A stretch of DNA of 64,000 nucleotides from Streptomyces sp. YIM 121038. Its GTDB lineage: Bacteria > Actinomycetota > Actinomycetes > Streptomycetales > Streptomycetaceae. A program made the translations under genes and the position numbers. The notes under the pieces were generated by a model. The model saw only the letters and a program-made list of their open reading frames with translations, was not told the DNA's origin and made no database searches. Each line of letters begins with the position of its first letter. Position 1 is the stretch's first letter. Below are positions 17,832 to 26,892 of this stretch, piece after piece. Where the stretch lies: NCBI RefSeq assembly GCF_006088715.1, contig NZ_CP030771.1, positions 7,004,001-7,068,000 of the forward strand, in the 5' to 3' direction.

Positions 17832-18662
17832 ATGAAAGCCATCATCTCCGCATCCGAACTCGCGAGCGACCTGGCGGGCGCGAATCCGCCAGTGCTGCTC
17901 GACGTCCGCTGGCAGCTCGGCGGCCCGCACCAGCGGCCCGCCTACGAGGAGGCGCACATCCCGTCGGCGGTCTTCGTCGACCTGGACGCGGAACTGGCCG
18001 GTCCGGCCGGGGCGGAGGGCCGCCACCCGCTGCCGGACGCCGGGCGCTTCGGCGCGGCGATGCGGGCGGCGGGCGTCTCGGGGGACCGGGACGTGGTCGT
18101 GTACGACGGCGGGCAGGGCTGGGCCGCGGCGCGCGCCTGGTGGCTGCTGCGCTGGGCGGGGCACCCGTCGGTGCGCGTCCTGGACGGCGGGCTCGCGGCG
18201 TGGCGCGGCGAGCTGGAGTCCGGCGACGTACGACCGCCCGCGGAGGGCGCGTTCACGCCGGTGCCCGACTCGGTCGCCCGGCTCGACGCGGACGGCGCGG
18301 CCGCCCTGGCCCGCTCGGGTCTGCTCCTGGACGCCCGGGCCGCGGAGCGCTACCGGGGCGACGTCGAGCCGATCGACCGCGTGGGCGGGCACATCCCGGG
18401 CGCGGTCTCGGCCCCCACGACGGAGAACGTCTCCGGGGATGGCCGATTCCGTCCGGCGGGGGAGCTCGCGGCCCGCTTCACGGCGCTGGGCGCCGCCGAC
18501 GCCCCGGAGGTCGGGGTGTACTGCGGCTCGGGCGTCTCGGGCGCCCATGAGGTCCTCGCCCTCGCGGTGGCGGGCATTCCGGCGGCGCTGTACGTCGGTT
18601 CGTGGTCGGAGTGGTCCTCGGACGCGGCCCGTCCGGTGGCGAAGGGGCCGGATCCGCAGTAA
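17832..18662 (+). CDS. thiosulfate/3-mercaptopyruvate sulfurtransferase (tandem rhodanese)
   Basis: A 276-aa two-domain rhodanese. The inactive N-terminal domain carries LLDVRWQLGGPHQRPAYEE and HIPSAVFVDLDAELAGP. The C-terminal catalytic domain contains LLLDARAAERYRGDVEPID and HIPGAVSAP, and the active-site loop CGSGVS with catalytic Cys231. That loop resembles mercaptopyruvate sulfurtransferases such as SseA (CGSGVT) more than classical thiosulfate enzymes. Cytoplasmic. The start ATG is preceded by GGTTGGGG. Monocistronic, ending at a hairpin shared with sepH. Confidence 0.92.
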   Translation: MKAIISASELASDLAGANPPVLLDVRWQLGGPHQRPAYEEAHIPSAVFVDLDAELAGPAGAEGRHPLPDAGRFGAAMRAAGVSGDRDVVVYDGGQGWAAARAWWLLRWAGHPSVRVLDGGLAAWRGELESGDVRPPAEGAFTPVPDSVARLDADGAAALARSGLLLDARAAERYRGDVEPIDRVGGHIPGAVSAPTTENVSGDGRFRPAGELAARFTALGAADAPEVGVYCGSGVSGAHEVLALAVAGIPAALYVGSWSEWSSDAARPVAKGPDPQ

Positions 18663-18769
18663 GGGGCCGGGGATACGTCGTCGGCGCTCGCGGAGCCGGG
18701 CGCGACGACGTGACCGTCACGCTCCGTAGGCACACGGCTGTCACGCTCTGTGACGCATGGGTGTCATGT

Positions 18770-18804
18770 GAAGGGCCCGTACGGATCTTGCGTACGGGCC
18801 CTTC
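18770..18804. terminator. bidirectional terminator between sulfurtransferase and sepH
   Basis: A perfect 14-bp stem, GAAGGGCCCGTACG / CGTACGGGCCCTTC, with a seven-base loop, between convergent genes. Confidence 0.85.
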
Positions 18805-18852
18805 GACGTGTCCGCGGCGTGGGCGGAGGATGGTTCCTCCACCTCCGCGCGG

Positions 18853-19911
18853 CTACTCCTGCTTCTTGCGGCGGGTGCCGAACACGATCTCGTCCCAGCT
18901 CGGCACGGCGGCGCGGCGGCCGGGCCGGACGCCGTCCGCCTCGGCCTGGCGGTCCGTGGAGCCGACCAGGCGCTCGCGGTGGCTGGCGACGGCGCGCGGC
19001 ATCAGCACGTCCGCGTACGCCGAACCGGCCGACGCCGCGGTCGCCGGGGGCTCCTCGGCCTCGGGCTCCTGCTCCGGCTCGTCCTGTGCGGACGGCAGTT
19101 CGGAGGGTGCGGTGGTGGGGCGCTCCGGGACGACCATGTCGCCCCGGAAGCTCGGCACGGCCTCCAGGAGGCTGGTCAGGGAGTCCCGCTCCTGCTCGGC
19201 GACGGCGCCGCTCGGGCCCGGCTCGTCGGGCTCCGGCGCCGGGGCGCCGGGGCGGTCGAGGGCGCGCTCCAGCGGCCTGTCCCGGGGCAGCCGGGCGATG
19301 CGCGGCACGAACGGAAAGCTCGGCTCGGGCGCGGCGATGTCGTCGGTCTCGCCGATGAGGGCGCGGGCCTCGTCGTCGACGGCCTGGACGAGGCGGCGCG
19401 GCGGGTCGTACGTCCAGCTCGCGGAGTGCGGCTCGGTGGCGACGCGGTAGACGAGCAGCACCTCCCAGGTGCCGTCGTCACGGCGCCAGGAGTCCCACTG
19501 CACGGACTCCTTGTCGGCGCCGCGCAGCAGCAGCCGCTCCTGGACGGCCTCGCCGAGCTGCGGTCCGGTGTTCTCGCCGGGGCGGCGCACGGGGGTCTTC
19601 CGGGCGCGCTCGGCCATGAAGGCGCGCTCGGCGAGGACGGGGCCCTCGAAGCGGCGGACGCGGTCGACGGGGATGCCGGCGAGCGAGGCGACTTCTTCCG
19701 CACTGGCTCCAGCGCGTATACGGGCCTGGATGTCGCGGGGCCTGAGGTGGCTCTCCACCTCGATCTCGATCTGGCCGAGTCTCGGGCGGTCGCCGCGTAC
19801 GGCGGCACGGAGCCGTTCGTCGATGGGAAGCGTGTACTCCGTGCTGTCCGCAGCCTTCAGCACCAGCCGTGTGCCGTCGTTGCTGACGGCCACGACACGC
19901 AGTTCGGGCAT
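18853..19911 (-). CDS. sepH: septation protein SepH (DUF3071)
   Basis: A 352-aa cell-division protein. The N-terminal DUF3071 region (MPELRVVAVSNDGTRLVLKA to about residue 175) holds a helix-turn-helix-like segment (IQARIRAGASAEEVASLAGI, VDRVRRFEGPVLAERAF). A long disordered Pro/Glu-rich linker follows, ending in a short conserved C-terminal motif (AAVPSWDEIVFGTRRKKQE). From established work, Streptomyces SepH binds FtsZ through this C-terminal part and promotes FtsZ filament assembly and septation. The ATG at 19911 has GGGAGGT before it. Monocistronic. Confidence 0.93.
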   Translation of the reverse strand: MPELRVVAVSNDGTRLVLKAADSTEYTLPIDERLRAAVRGDRPRLGQIEIEVESHLRPRDIQARIRAGASAEEVASLAGIPVDRVRRFEGPVLAERAFMAERARKTPVRRPGENTGPQLGEAVQERLLLRGADKESVQWDSWRRDDGTWEVLLVYRVATEPHSASWTYDPPRRLVQAVDDEARALIGETDDIAAPEPSFPFVPRIARLPRDRPLERALDRPGAPAPEPDEPGPSGAVAEQERDSLTSLLEAVPSFRGDMVVPERPTTAPSELPSAQDEPEQEPEAEEPPATAASAGSAYADVLMPRAVASHRERLVGSTDRQAEADGVRPGRRAAVPSWDEIVFGTRRKKQE

Positions 19912-20409
19912 GGGGACCTCCCGGGTGGTGCCTGCCGACGTCACGTGCGTCGCTGCTTCCGCTAGTCGAGTGTGGCCTGCCCGGGTGCAGCCTGCCACAA
20001 CCTTGCCGAGTTGCCCGGCGTGTCGGGCGAGGGCCCGGGATCGCCGTTATGGCACGGTTACTTATTCGCAACGCTAAGTGACCAACTTGGTCACCCTGTG
20101 CAGCGAGCCCCCTCCCGGCGGTCCTGGCTGGCTCCGGGCACCCTGGTGGGAGACCGGACCCAGGGCTCGCAACACTACTCCATTCGGGCCACCCGGGTGG
20201 ACCGGCACGCCGCCGAACTTCTCCCGGGTGAAGGGAGTTGATGGCGTCAAAGGGCGCGAACGCCCCGCGCGCAGGTGGCGCTCTTCACGTAAACGCCAGA
20301 AGCGGAACTATTTTCTTCGTACGTACGTCCCTTTCTCATGTGACTCGCGTGGCTCGTACGCGAATCAGTGGTGAAGCCCGTAAGGCGAGAAAGGCGACAA
20401 GGGTCGGAG
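19912..20409. other. intergenic region with palindromic operator
   Basis: About 500 bases between divergent sepH and a membrane-protein gene. It contains the palindrome listed at 20078-20094 and, near the right end, an AT-richer stretch (20300-20380, CTATTTTCTTCGTACGTACG) that is the probable promoter of the membrane-protein gene. A frame of about 98 codons from 20078 has no ribosome-binding site or recognisable protein features and is not called. Confidence 0.4.
20078..20094. promoter_or_regulatory. perfect 17-bp palindrome, candidate operator
   Basis: GTGACCAA-C-TTGGTCAC is a perfect 8-1-8 inverted repeat, typical of a dimeric helix-turn-helix regulator site. It lies 167 bases upstream of sepH and 316 bases upstream of the membrane-protein gene. 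Confidence 0.55.
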
Positions 20410-21720
20410 ATGCGTGGAAAGCCGGATACCGGCAGGACGTCGGAGGACACATCGGAAGGCACGTCGGAGGACGCGCCGAAGAAGCGGCTCGACGTGAGCG
20501 TGCCGCAGGTGGCGGGCAGTGCCGTGGCCGCGGTGCTCGCCGCGAAGCTCGCGTCCAGCTTCGGCGTGTACGGAACGATCCTCGGCGCCGGTGTGGTGAG
20601 TGGCATCGCCACCTGCGGCGGCACGGTCTTCCAGCACTTCTTCAAGCGCACCGGCGAGCAGATCCGTGACGTCGCGGTGCAGGCCAAGCCGAAGGCACAG
20701 CAGGTGCCGGTGACGGCGGCCACGCCGGTGCCCGAGGCCTTCAGGGCCGCGCCTGCCACGCCCCCGTCCGGTCACGCCTCCGGTCCTGCGACCGGCTACT
20801 CGACTGGCTACGCGCCCGGCCACGCGACCGGCTCGGGCCCGGTGACCACCACCTGGGGCAGGCAGTCGGCGGACCACCGTGCCCCGGACGCCGACCCCAC
20901 GGCCGTGCTGCCGATGGCGGGAGCCGACCCGACGGCCGTGCTGCCGATCGCCGGTGCCGCCGACCCGACGGCCGCCCTGCCCGCGGTCGGGGCGGGCGAT
21001 CCCACCACCGCCCTGCCCGCCGTCTCCGCCGACGCCGAGCAGACGCGGCTCCTGGGATCCGTGGACGCGACGCAATTGCTGCCGCGCGACCAGAAGACCC
21101 AGGTGCTGCGCGCCACGGGTCCCGCGGTTCCCGGAGCGCCGCAGCCGTCGCAACCGCCGTTCCCTTCGGACGAGTTCACCGAGGGCACCACGCACCGCGC
21201 GCGGGTGACGAGCTGGAAGCGTCCCCTGGTCGCCGCCGCCGTCGTCTTCGGTGTGGCGCTCACCGGCATCACCACGTACGAGCTGGTGAGCGGTCAGAGC
21301 TTCAGCGGTGACGACAAGAGCACCTCGATCGCCGACTTCGTGAAGGGCAAGAACTCCTCCTCCACGTCGGACGATCAGCAGCCGGGCGGCGACTCGGACC
21401 AGCCGTCCGACCAGGGCACCACCGGTGAGGACGACGGCTCCCAGCAGGGCGACGACACCTCCAAGGACCCCAGCGGCAAGCCGTCGCCGGGCGACGACAC
21501 GGGCTCGGACACCGGGACCGACACCGGCAAGGACCAGGGCGGCAAGCCCGACGACGGCGGCAAGGACGACGGCGGTGACTCCGGCGACGGCGGCTCCAAG
21601 GTCGACCCGACGCCCACCCCCACGCCCACACCGACCCCCACGCCGACCCCGACCCCGACGCCCACCCCGGCACGCGGCGGCGGGAACGGCCTCCAGGAGC
21701 AGCAGTCCCCCGAGCAGTGA
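20410..21720 (+). CDS. membrane protein with repetitive Pro/Thr tail, function unknown
   Basis: A 436-aa protein not recognised by name. An N-terminal Glu/Thr-rich part is followed by a Gly/Ala hydrophobic hairpin (VAAVLAAKLASSFGVYGTIL, GAGVVSGIATCGG, about 35-75), then a linker with repeated ADPTAVLP or ADPTAALP units (about 155-215). A transmembrane helix follows (LVAAAVVFGVALTGITTYEL, about 275-295), then an Asp/Gly/Ser/Lys-rich region and a PTPTPT run of about 20 residues. The P/T run is typical of wall-spanning linkers, which suggests an exported C-terminus. The ATG at 20410 follows AAGGGTCGGAG. A GTG 14 codons earlier is possible. Confidence 0.7.
   Translation: MRGKPDTGRTSEDTSEGTSEDAPKKRLDVSVPQVAGSAVAAVLAAKLASSFGVYGTILGAGVVSGIATCGGTVFQHFFKRTGEQIRDVAVQAKPKAQQVPVTAATPVPEAFRAAPATPPSGHASGPATGYSTGYAPGHATGSGPVTTTWGRQSADHRAPDADPTAVLPMAGADPTAVLPIAGAADPTAALPAVGAGDPTTALPAVSADAEQTRLLGSVDATQLLPRDQKTQVLRATGPAVPGAPQPSQPPFPSDEFTEGTTHRARVTSWKRPLVAAAVVFGVALTGITTYELVSGQSFSGDDKSTSIADFVKGKNSSSTSDDQQPGGDSDQPSDQGTTGEDDGSQQGDDTSKDPSGKPSPGDDTGSDTGTDTGKDQGGKPDDGGKDDGGDSGDGGSKVDPTPTPTPTPTPTPTPTPTPTPARGGGNGLQEQQSPEQ
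21611..21672 (+). repeat. Pro-Thr coding 6-bp tandem repeat
   Basis: About ten units of CCNACN encode the PT run near the C-terminus of the membrane protein. It is likely to vary in length between strains. Confidence 0.8.
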
Positions 21721-21747
21721 GCCCGGTGACCGCTCCGGCCCGGGGGC

Positions 21748-23091
21748 TCAGTCGCCGAGGACCCGCCGCAGATAGGCGTTGGCGAAGAGCCGGTCCGGGT
21801 CGAGGCGGTCGCGCAGCGCCGTGAACTCGCCGAAGCGCGGGTAGGCCTTGGCGAAGTACGCGGCGTCGCGGGTGTGGAGCTTGCCCCAGTGGGGCCGCCC
21901 CTCGTGGGCGACGAAGATCTGCTCCGCGGCGCTGAAGTACGTACGGAAGGGCGTGCCCTTGTAGAGGTGCACGGCGATGTAGGCGCTGTCGCGGCCGGAC
22001 GCCGTGGAGAGCGTGATGTCGTCGGCGGGGGCCGTGCGGACCTCCACGGGGAAGCTGACGCGCAGCGGGGAGCGCTCGATCATCGTCTTCAGCTCCCGCA
22101 GCGTGTCCACCAGCGCCTCGCGCGGGACGGCGTACTCCATCTCCACGAAGCGCACGCGCCGGGGGCTGGTGAAGACCTTGTACGGGATGTCCGTGTAGGT
22201 GCGGGCCGACAGGGCCCTGCTGGAGATCCTGGCGATGGCGGGGATGGTCGCGGGCACGGCACGGCCGAGCGAATTGACGACCTGGAAGAGGCCGTTGGAG
22301 AGCAGTTCGTCCTCTACGAAGGCGCTGATCGCGCCGGGCGGGGCCGCGGGGCCCAGGCTGCGGTTGTTCCGCTTGGTGGTGCAGTTGTCGGTGTGGGGGA
22401 ACCAGTAGAACTCGAAGTGCTCGTTCTCCGTGGCGAGTTCGTCGAACGACCCGGTGACCTGGTCGAACGACATCGGCTCCTCACGTGCCTGGAGGAAGAA
22501 GAGGGGCTCTACGGAGAACGTGATCGCGCTGATGACGCCCAGCGCGCCGAGGCCCACGCGCGCGGCGGCGAAGACGTCGGGGTGCTCGTCCCGGGAGCAG
22601 GTGAGGACCTGGCCGTCCGCGGTGACCAGTTCGAGCGCCGTGATCTGGGCGGCCATCGACGCGGAGTCGCGGCCCGTGCCGTGCGTCCCGGTGCTGACGG
22701 CCCCGGAGACCGTCTGCTCCATGATGTCGCCCATGTTCGTCAGCGACAGGCCCTCACGGGCGAGCGCGGCGTTCAGGCGCTTGAGCGGGGTGCCCGCCTC
22801 GACGGTGACGGTGCCCGCGGCGTGGTCGATCGCGCGGATCCCCGTGAGCAGGTCGGGGCGTATCAGCAGGCCGTCGGTCGCGGCGGCGGCCGTGAAGGAG
22901 TGGCCGGTGCCCAGGGGCTTCACCGTCAGGCCTTCGGCCGCGGCCCCGCGGACCGCCGCGACGAGCTCGTCGACCGAGGCGGGCGTCGCCTCGCGCGCGG
23001 GGTGCGCGCTGACGGTGCTCGCCCAGTTACGCCACGCCGCTCGACTCCTCCCGCTGGTCGCTGCCGCGCCCCTGCCCGTTGCCCTGCTCAT
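21748..23091 (-). CDS. D-arabinono-1,4-lactone oxidase family FAD enzyme
   Basis: A 447-aa member of the VAO/ALO flavoprotein family. The FAD domain has VKPLGTGHSFTAAAATDGLL (the His after GTG is the usual covalent flavin site), the GDIMEQTVSGAVSTGTHGTG pyrophosphate loop and LGALGVISAITFSVEP. The C-terminal substrate domain ends with RPHWGKLHT, the signature HWGKxH of sugar-lactone oxidases, and FANAYLRRVLG. It would oxidise an aldono-lactone or alditol with O2 or another acceptor. The real substrate is not evident. The start overlaps the upstream MFS gene by 65 bases, so the two are probably co-transcribed. Confidence 0.88.
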   Translation of the reverse strand: MSRATGRGAAATSGRSRAAWRNWASTVSAHPAREATPASVDELVAAVRGAAAEGLTVKPLGTGHSFTAAAATDGLLIRPDLLTGIRAIDHAAGTVTVEAGTPLKRLNAALAREGLSLTNMGDIMEQTVSGAVSTGTHGTGRDSASMAAQITALELVTADGQVLTCSRDEHPDVFAAARVGLGALGVISAITFSVEPLFFLQAREEPMSFDQVTGSFDELATENEHFEFYWFPHTDNCTTKRNNRSLGPAAPPGAISAFVEDELLSNGLFQVVNSLGRAVPATIPAIARISSRALSARTYTDIPYKVFTSPRRVRFVEMEYAVPREALVDTLRELKTMIERSPLRVSFPVEVRTAPADDITLSTASGRDSAYIAVHLYKGTPFRTYFSAAEQIFVAHEGRPHWGKLHTRDAAYFAKAYPRFGEFTALRDRLDPDRLFANAYLRRVLGD

Positions 23092-24289
23092 GGGTCCCTC
23101 CCCGTCGCGGATCCGGCCGCTTCAGCCGGCGATACCCCAGGAATCCGACCGCCGCCGCGAGCGCCCCGGCCACGCCCGGCACGCCGTACCCGGCGCTCGG
23201 TCCCGCGGCGTCGATCACCCAGCCGGCCACGGAGGAGCCGAGCGCGATCCCGACGGCTAGCCCGGTGCTGACCCAGGTCATGCCCTCGGTCAGCTTCGCG
23301 CGTGGTACGTGCTGTTCGACGAGGGCCATGGTCGTGATCATCGTCGGTGCGATGGACAGGCCCGCGAGGAAGAGCGCCGCGGCCAGGAACGGCAGGCTCC
23401 CGACCAGTTGCAGCGGGATCATACTCACGGCCATCGCGCAGAGGCCCACCACCCACCTGCGCGCGGGCGACCCCTTGAAGTGCATGAGCCCGAAGCCGAC
23501 ACCGGCGAGGCACGAGCCGAGCGCGTACACGGCGAGGACCAGGCTCGCGGCGCTCTTGCGGCCCTCCTCCTCGGCGAAGGCCACAGTGACCACGTCCACC
23601 GCGCCGAAGATCGTGCCCGTGGCGACGAACGCGGCGACCAGGACCTGGAGGCCGGGGGAGCGCAACGCCGAGCCCCGGGTGTGGTGTTCGCGCGGGTGCG
23701 GCACCGGCTCGGTGGCGCGCTGCGCGGTCAGCCAGAAGACGCCCACGGCGAGGAACACGGCCGCGAGCAGTGGCCCCGACTCGGGGAACCACACCGTGGA
23801 CAGGCCGATCGAGATGATCGGCCCGAAGATGAAGCAGATCTCGTCGACGACGGACTCGAAGGAGTACGCCGTGTGCAGCTGCGGGGTGCCGCGGTACAGG
23901 GCCGCCCAGCGCGCCCGGACCATCGAGCCGAGGCTCGGCACGCAGCCCGCGACCGCGGCGAAGAGGAACAGCGTCCAGTCCGGCAGCTCGAACCGCGCGG
24001 CCAGCAGCAGGCCCGCGACGGCGACGAGCGTCACCAGGGTCGCGGGCCGCAGCACCCGGCGCTGGCCGTGCCGGTCCACGAGCCGGGATATCTGGGGGCC
24101 CATCACGGCGGCGGACAGCGCGACGGTCGCCGACAGGGCGCCCGCGAGGCCGTAGCGTCCGGTCATCTGGGAGACCATCGTCACGACGCCGATGCCCATC
24201 ATCGACAGCGGCATCCGCCCGATGAGACCGGCGGCGGAGAAGCCCTTGCTGCCGGGGGCGGCGAAGATGGCGCGGTAGGGGCTCGGCAC
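23027..24289 (-). CDS. MFS transporter
   Basis: A 420-aa polytopic protein with about 12 hydrophobic segments (ALSATVALSAAVMGPQISRLV, VLAVYALGSCLAGVGFGLMH, LAAALFLAGLSIAPTMI, GVAGALAAAVGFLGYRRL). The cytoplasmic motif RLVDRHGQRRVLRPA follows TM2, as in drug/H+ antiporter-type MFS proteins. Substrate unknown. The long overlap with the oxidase gene downstream suggests a sugar- or lactone-related operon, but that is inference. ATG at 24289. Confidence 0.88.
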   Translation of the reverse strand: MPSPYRAIFAAPGSKGFSAAGLIGRMPLSMMGIGVVTMVSQMTGRYGLAGALSATVALSAAVMGPQISRLVDRHGQRRVLRPATLVTLVAVAGLLLAARFELPDWTLFLFAAVAGCVPSLGSMVRARWAALYRGTPQLHTAYSFESVVDEICFIFGPIISIGLSTVWFPESGPLLAAVFLAVGVFWLTAQRATEPVPHPREHHTRGSALRSPGLQVLVAAFVATGTIFGAVDVVTVAFAEEEGRKSAASLVLAVYALGSCLAGVGFGLMHFKGSPARRWVVGLCAMAVSMIPLQLVGSLPFLAAALFLAGLSIAPTMITTMALVEQHVPRAKLTEGMTWVSTGLAVGIALGSSVAGWVIDAAGPSAGYGVPGVAGALAAAVGFLGYRRLKRPDPRRGGTHEQGNGQGRGSDQREESSGVA

Positions 24290-24603
24290 GTGGACTCCGC
24301 GGGGGCGCAGGGGCGGCTGACCCGGGAGGGGTCGCGCGGCTCCGGTAAGGCGTGAAGATGGCTGATACAGCTTACGGCCGCGGAGCCGTTCGGCGCACCG
24401 TTAATTTCCGTCCCGCAGGAATCACTGGAGAAGCGCCGTTGAAGCGCCGTTGAAGCCCCGGGGAGGCGCCCGCGCACGTGCGGGAGAGGGCCGCGCTAGT
24501 GCTGACGAGGCGGTGTCATCCCCGGTGCGACGGAGCGGCGCCGCCCCCGGTGAGGAGTACCGCCGTTTTCCGGCTGTCAGTGCCGAGTGGCAGGATCAAA
24601 GGC
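24290..24603. other. intergenic region between MFS gene and ferrochelatase
   Basis: About 314 bases between divergent genes. An AT-richer patch at 24355-24425 (GATGGCTGATACAGCTTACGG) may carry a promoter. CAGGAT at 24591-24596 lies seven bases before the ferrochelatase ATG and could be a -10 box for a leaderless transcript. Nothing else recognisable. Confidence 0.35.
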
Positions 24604-25743
24604 ATGTCCGATGCGCTGGATTCCCCACTGGATCCCACTCCGTACGACGCCTTGCTGCTGCTCTCGTTCGGCGGGCCCGAGGGCCCGGACGACGTCGTTC
24701 CGTTCCTGGAGAACGTGACGCGGGGCCGCGGCATCCCCAAGGAGCGTCTGAAGGAGGTGGGGCAGCACTACTTCCTCTTCGGCGGCGTCAGCCCCATCAA
24801 CGACCAGAACCGCGCCCTGCTCGACGCCCTGCGCAAGGACTTCGCCGACCACGGCCTCGACCTGCCGGTGTACTGGGGCAACCGCAACTGGGCGCCGTAT
24901 CTGACGGACACCCTGCGGGACCTCGCGCGCGACGGCCACCGCCGTGTGCTCACCCTCACCACCGGCGCGTACGCCTCGTACTCGGGCTGCAGGCAGTACC
25001 GCGAGAACCTGGCGGAGGCCCTCGCCACGCTCCGGGAGGAGGGCCTGGAGCCCCCGCGCGTGGACAAGCTGCGGCACTACTTCAACCACCCGGGCTTCGT
25101 GCGCCCCATGGTCGACGGCGTCCTGAAGTCCCTGGCCGACCTCCCCGAAGAGGTGCGGGACGGCGCGCACCTGGCGTTCACCACGCACTCCATCCCGACG
25201 GCCGCGGCCGACACCTCGGGCCCGGTGGCCGACCACGGCGACGGCGGGGCGTACGTGCGCCAGCACCTGGACGTCGCCCGCGTCATCGCGGAGGCCGTGC
25301 GCGCCGAGACCGGCGTCGACCGCCCCTGGGAGCTGGTCTACCAGTCGCGCTCCGGAGCCCCGCACATCCCGTGGCTGGAGCCCGACATCTGCGACCACCT
25401 GGAGGAGCGGCACGCCGCTGGGGCGCCCGCCGTGGTGATGGTTCCGATCGGCTTCGTGTCGGACCACATGGAGGTCCTGTACGACCTCGACACCGAGGCC
25501 ACGGCGAAGGCCGCCGAGCTCGCCCTGCCGGTGCGGCGCTCGGCCACCGTGGGCGCCGACCCGCGGTTCGCCGCCGCGGTGCGCGAGCTGGTCCTGGAGC
25601 GCGCGGCCGCCGAGAGCGGCCGCGCGGTGACGCCCTGCGCCCTGGGCGCGCTCGGCGCCGGCCATGACCTGTGCCCGGTGGGCTGCTGCCCGGCACGCAC
25701 CCCGAAGCCCGCCGCCGCGGGCGCCGACAGCCCGTTCGCCTGA
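24604..25743 (+). CDS. hemH: ferrochelatase (coproporphyrin-type, actinobacterial)
   Basis: A 379-aa ferrochelatase that inserts Fe2+ into the porphyrin. The N-terminal [22 protein letters not shown] and the catalytic His195 in TTHSIP with Glu290 in [11 protein letters not shown] are all present. Cysteines in SGCRQ and in the C-terminal [19 protein letters not shown] match the C-terminal cluster pattern of [2Fe-2S] ferrochelatases such as that of mycobacteria. Actinobacteria use the coproporphyrin-dependent pathway, so the substrate is probably coproporphyrin III (name cpfC in that scheme). The ATG is nine bases before the inositol monophosphatase in the sense that the two genes form an operon with a nine-base gap at the 3' end. 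Confidence 0.93.
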   Translation: MSDALDSPLDPTPYDALLLLSFGGPEGPDDVVPFLENVTRGRGIPKERLKEVGQHYFLFGGVSPINDQNRALLDALRKDFADHGLDLPVYWGNRNWAPYLTDTLRDLARDGHRRVLTLTTGAYASYSGCRQYRENLAEALATLREEGLEPPRVDKLRHYFNHPGFVRPMVDGVLKSLADLPEEVRDGAHLAFTTHSIPTAAADTSGPVADHGDGGAYVRQHLDVARVIAEAVRAETGVDRPWELVYQSRSGAPHIPWLEPDICDHLEERHAAGAPAVVMVPIGFVSDHMEVLYDLDTEATAKAAELALPVRRSATVGADPRFAAAVRELVLERAAAESGRAVTPCALGALGAGHDLCPVGCCPARTPKPAAAGADSPFA

Positions 25744-25752
25744 GGAGCCCTC

Positions 25753-26571
25753 GTGACCGACCACTCCACCGCTCAGGATGGCCTGAAGGCCGAGCTCCTC
25801 GCCGTCGCCCTGGAGGCCGCGCACCGCGCCGGTGAGCTGCTGCGCGACGGCCGCCCGGACGACCTGGGGGTGGCCGCCACGAAGAGCAGCGCCGTCGACG
25901 TCGTCACCGAGATGGACATCGCGTCCGAGAAGCTCATCACGGACTTCCTCGCCGAGCGCAGGCCCGACGACGGCGTGCTCGGCGAGGAGGGCGCGAGCTC
26001 CGAGGGCAGCAGCGGCGTCCAGTGGGTGATCGACCCCGTCGACGGCACCGTGAACTACCTGTACGGACGGCCGGACTGGGCGGTGTCCATCGCGGCGCGC
26101 GCGGGCGGCGAGACCCTCGTCGGCGTCGTGCACGCGCCCGTGCGCGGCGAGACGTTCCGCGCGGTGCTCGGCCAGGGCGCGTACGTCAACGACAGACGGG
26201 CGCGCACCCGCCCCGCGCCCCCGTTCGAGCAGGCCCTGATCGGCACCGGCTTCGGGTACGTCGCACAGCGCCGCGCCCACCAGGCCGAGGTCGCCCGGGA
26301 GCTGCTGCCGCTCGTGCGGGACATCCGCCGCTGCGGCTCGGCGGCGATCGACCTGTGCGACGTGGCGGCGGGCCGCCTGGACGCGTACTACGAACGGGGC
26401 CTGAACCCCTGGGACTTCGCCGCCGGAGACCTCGTCGCACGCGAGGCGGGCGCGCTCACCGGCGGCCGCCCCGGCGAGCCCCTGTCCGGCGAGCTGACGG
26501 TGGCGGGCCCGCCCGGCCTCTTCGAGCCGCTGCAGACGTTCCTGGACGAGCGGGGCGCCTGGCACGACTAG
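25753..26571 (+). CDS. inositol monophosphatase family protein (SuhB-like)
   Basis: A 272-aa Mg2+-dependent phosphatase. It has the metal-site motifs GEEG (about residue 77), WVIDPVDGTVNYLYG (about 95-109) and the second signature LNPWDFAAGDLVAREAGA (about 217-234). It dephosphorylates inositol-1-phosphate or related sugar phosphates. GTG start with GGAG six bases upstream. It follows hemH closely and ends at a strong terminator. M. tuberculosis SuhB (Rv2701c) sits at the corresponding end of the conserved gene block. Confidence 0.92.
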   Translation: MTDHSTAQDGLKAELLAVALEAAHRAGELLRDGRPDDLGVAATKSSAVDVVTEMDIASEKLITDFLAERRPDDGVLGEEGASSEGSSGVQWVIDPVDGTVNYLYGRPDWAVSIAARAGGETLVGVVHAPVRGETFRAVLGQGAYVNDRRARTRPAPPFEQALIGTGFGYVAQRRAHQAEVARELLPLVRDIRRCGSAAIDLCDVAAGRLDAYYERGLNPWDFAAGDLVAREAGALTGGRPGEPLSGELTVAGPPGLFEPLQTFLDERGAWHD

Positions 26572-26655
26572 GGCCCGTGCGGCGGGGCGGCGCGGCGTCG
26601 GCCCGCGGGACGGGCCCCAGGGCCCCCGGCGGCCCGCACGGCTCCAGAACACACG

Positions 26656-26699
26656 TCAGGGCCCCGGCACCCCGCGGACGCGGCGTGCCGGGGCCCTGA
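26656..26699. terminator. bidirectional terminator
   Basis: A perfect 15-bp stem, TCAGGGCCCCGGCAC / GTGCCGGGGCCCTGA, with a 14-base loop, between the monophosphatase gene and the convergent 57-aa gene. Confidence 0.85.
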
Positions 26700-26718
26700 C
26701 GCAGGACGTGCCGGCCGG

Positions 26719-26892
26719 TCAGGAGGACGGGACGGCGACCTCCACGCCGTGCTCGGCGGCCAGGCGGTGGAGGTCTTCCAGCTCGGCCAGCTCGACCTCG
26801 GCCAGGAAGTCGTCGCCCGTCTCGCGGGCCTGCGCGAGGTCGGATTCCGTGGTCTTTATGCGCTGCAGGAGACCTGCGGTGAATGCGTCCAT
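26719..26892 (-). CDS. 57-aa conserved hypothetical protein
   Basis: A small acidic protein of 57 residues, MDAFTAGLLQRIKTTESDLA then EVELAELEDLHRLAAEHG. It is predicted to be two amphipathic helices with a heptad-like Leu/Ala/Glu pattern. Function unknown. The start is supported by GAGGGGGC upstream, and the gene ends near a strong terminator, which favours a real gene. Confidence 0.65.
   Translation of the reverse strand: MDAFTAGLLQRIKTTESDLAQARETGDDFLAEVELAELEDLHRLAAEHGVEVAVPSS

Noticed and set aside
20078..20374. Possible 98-codon gene upstream of the repeat-tail membrane protein
   Set aside because: Starts inside the palindrome, has no ribosome-binding site, and its translation has no helix, strand or motif pattern.
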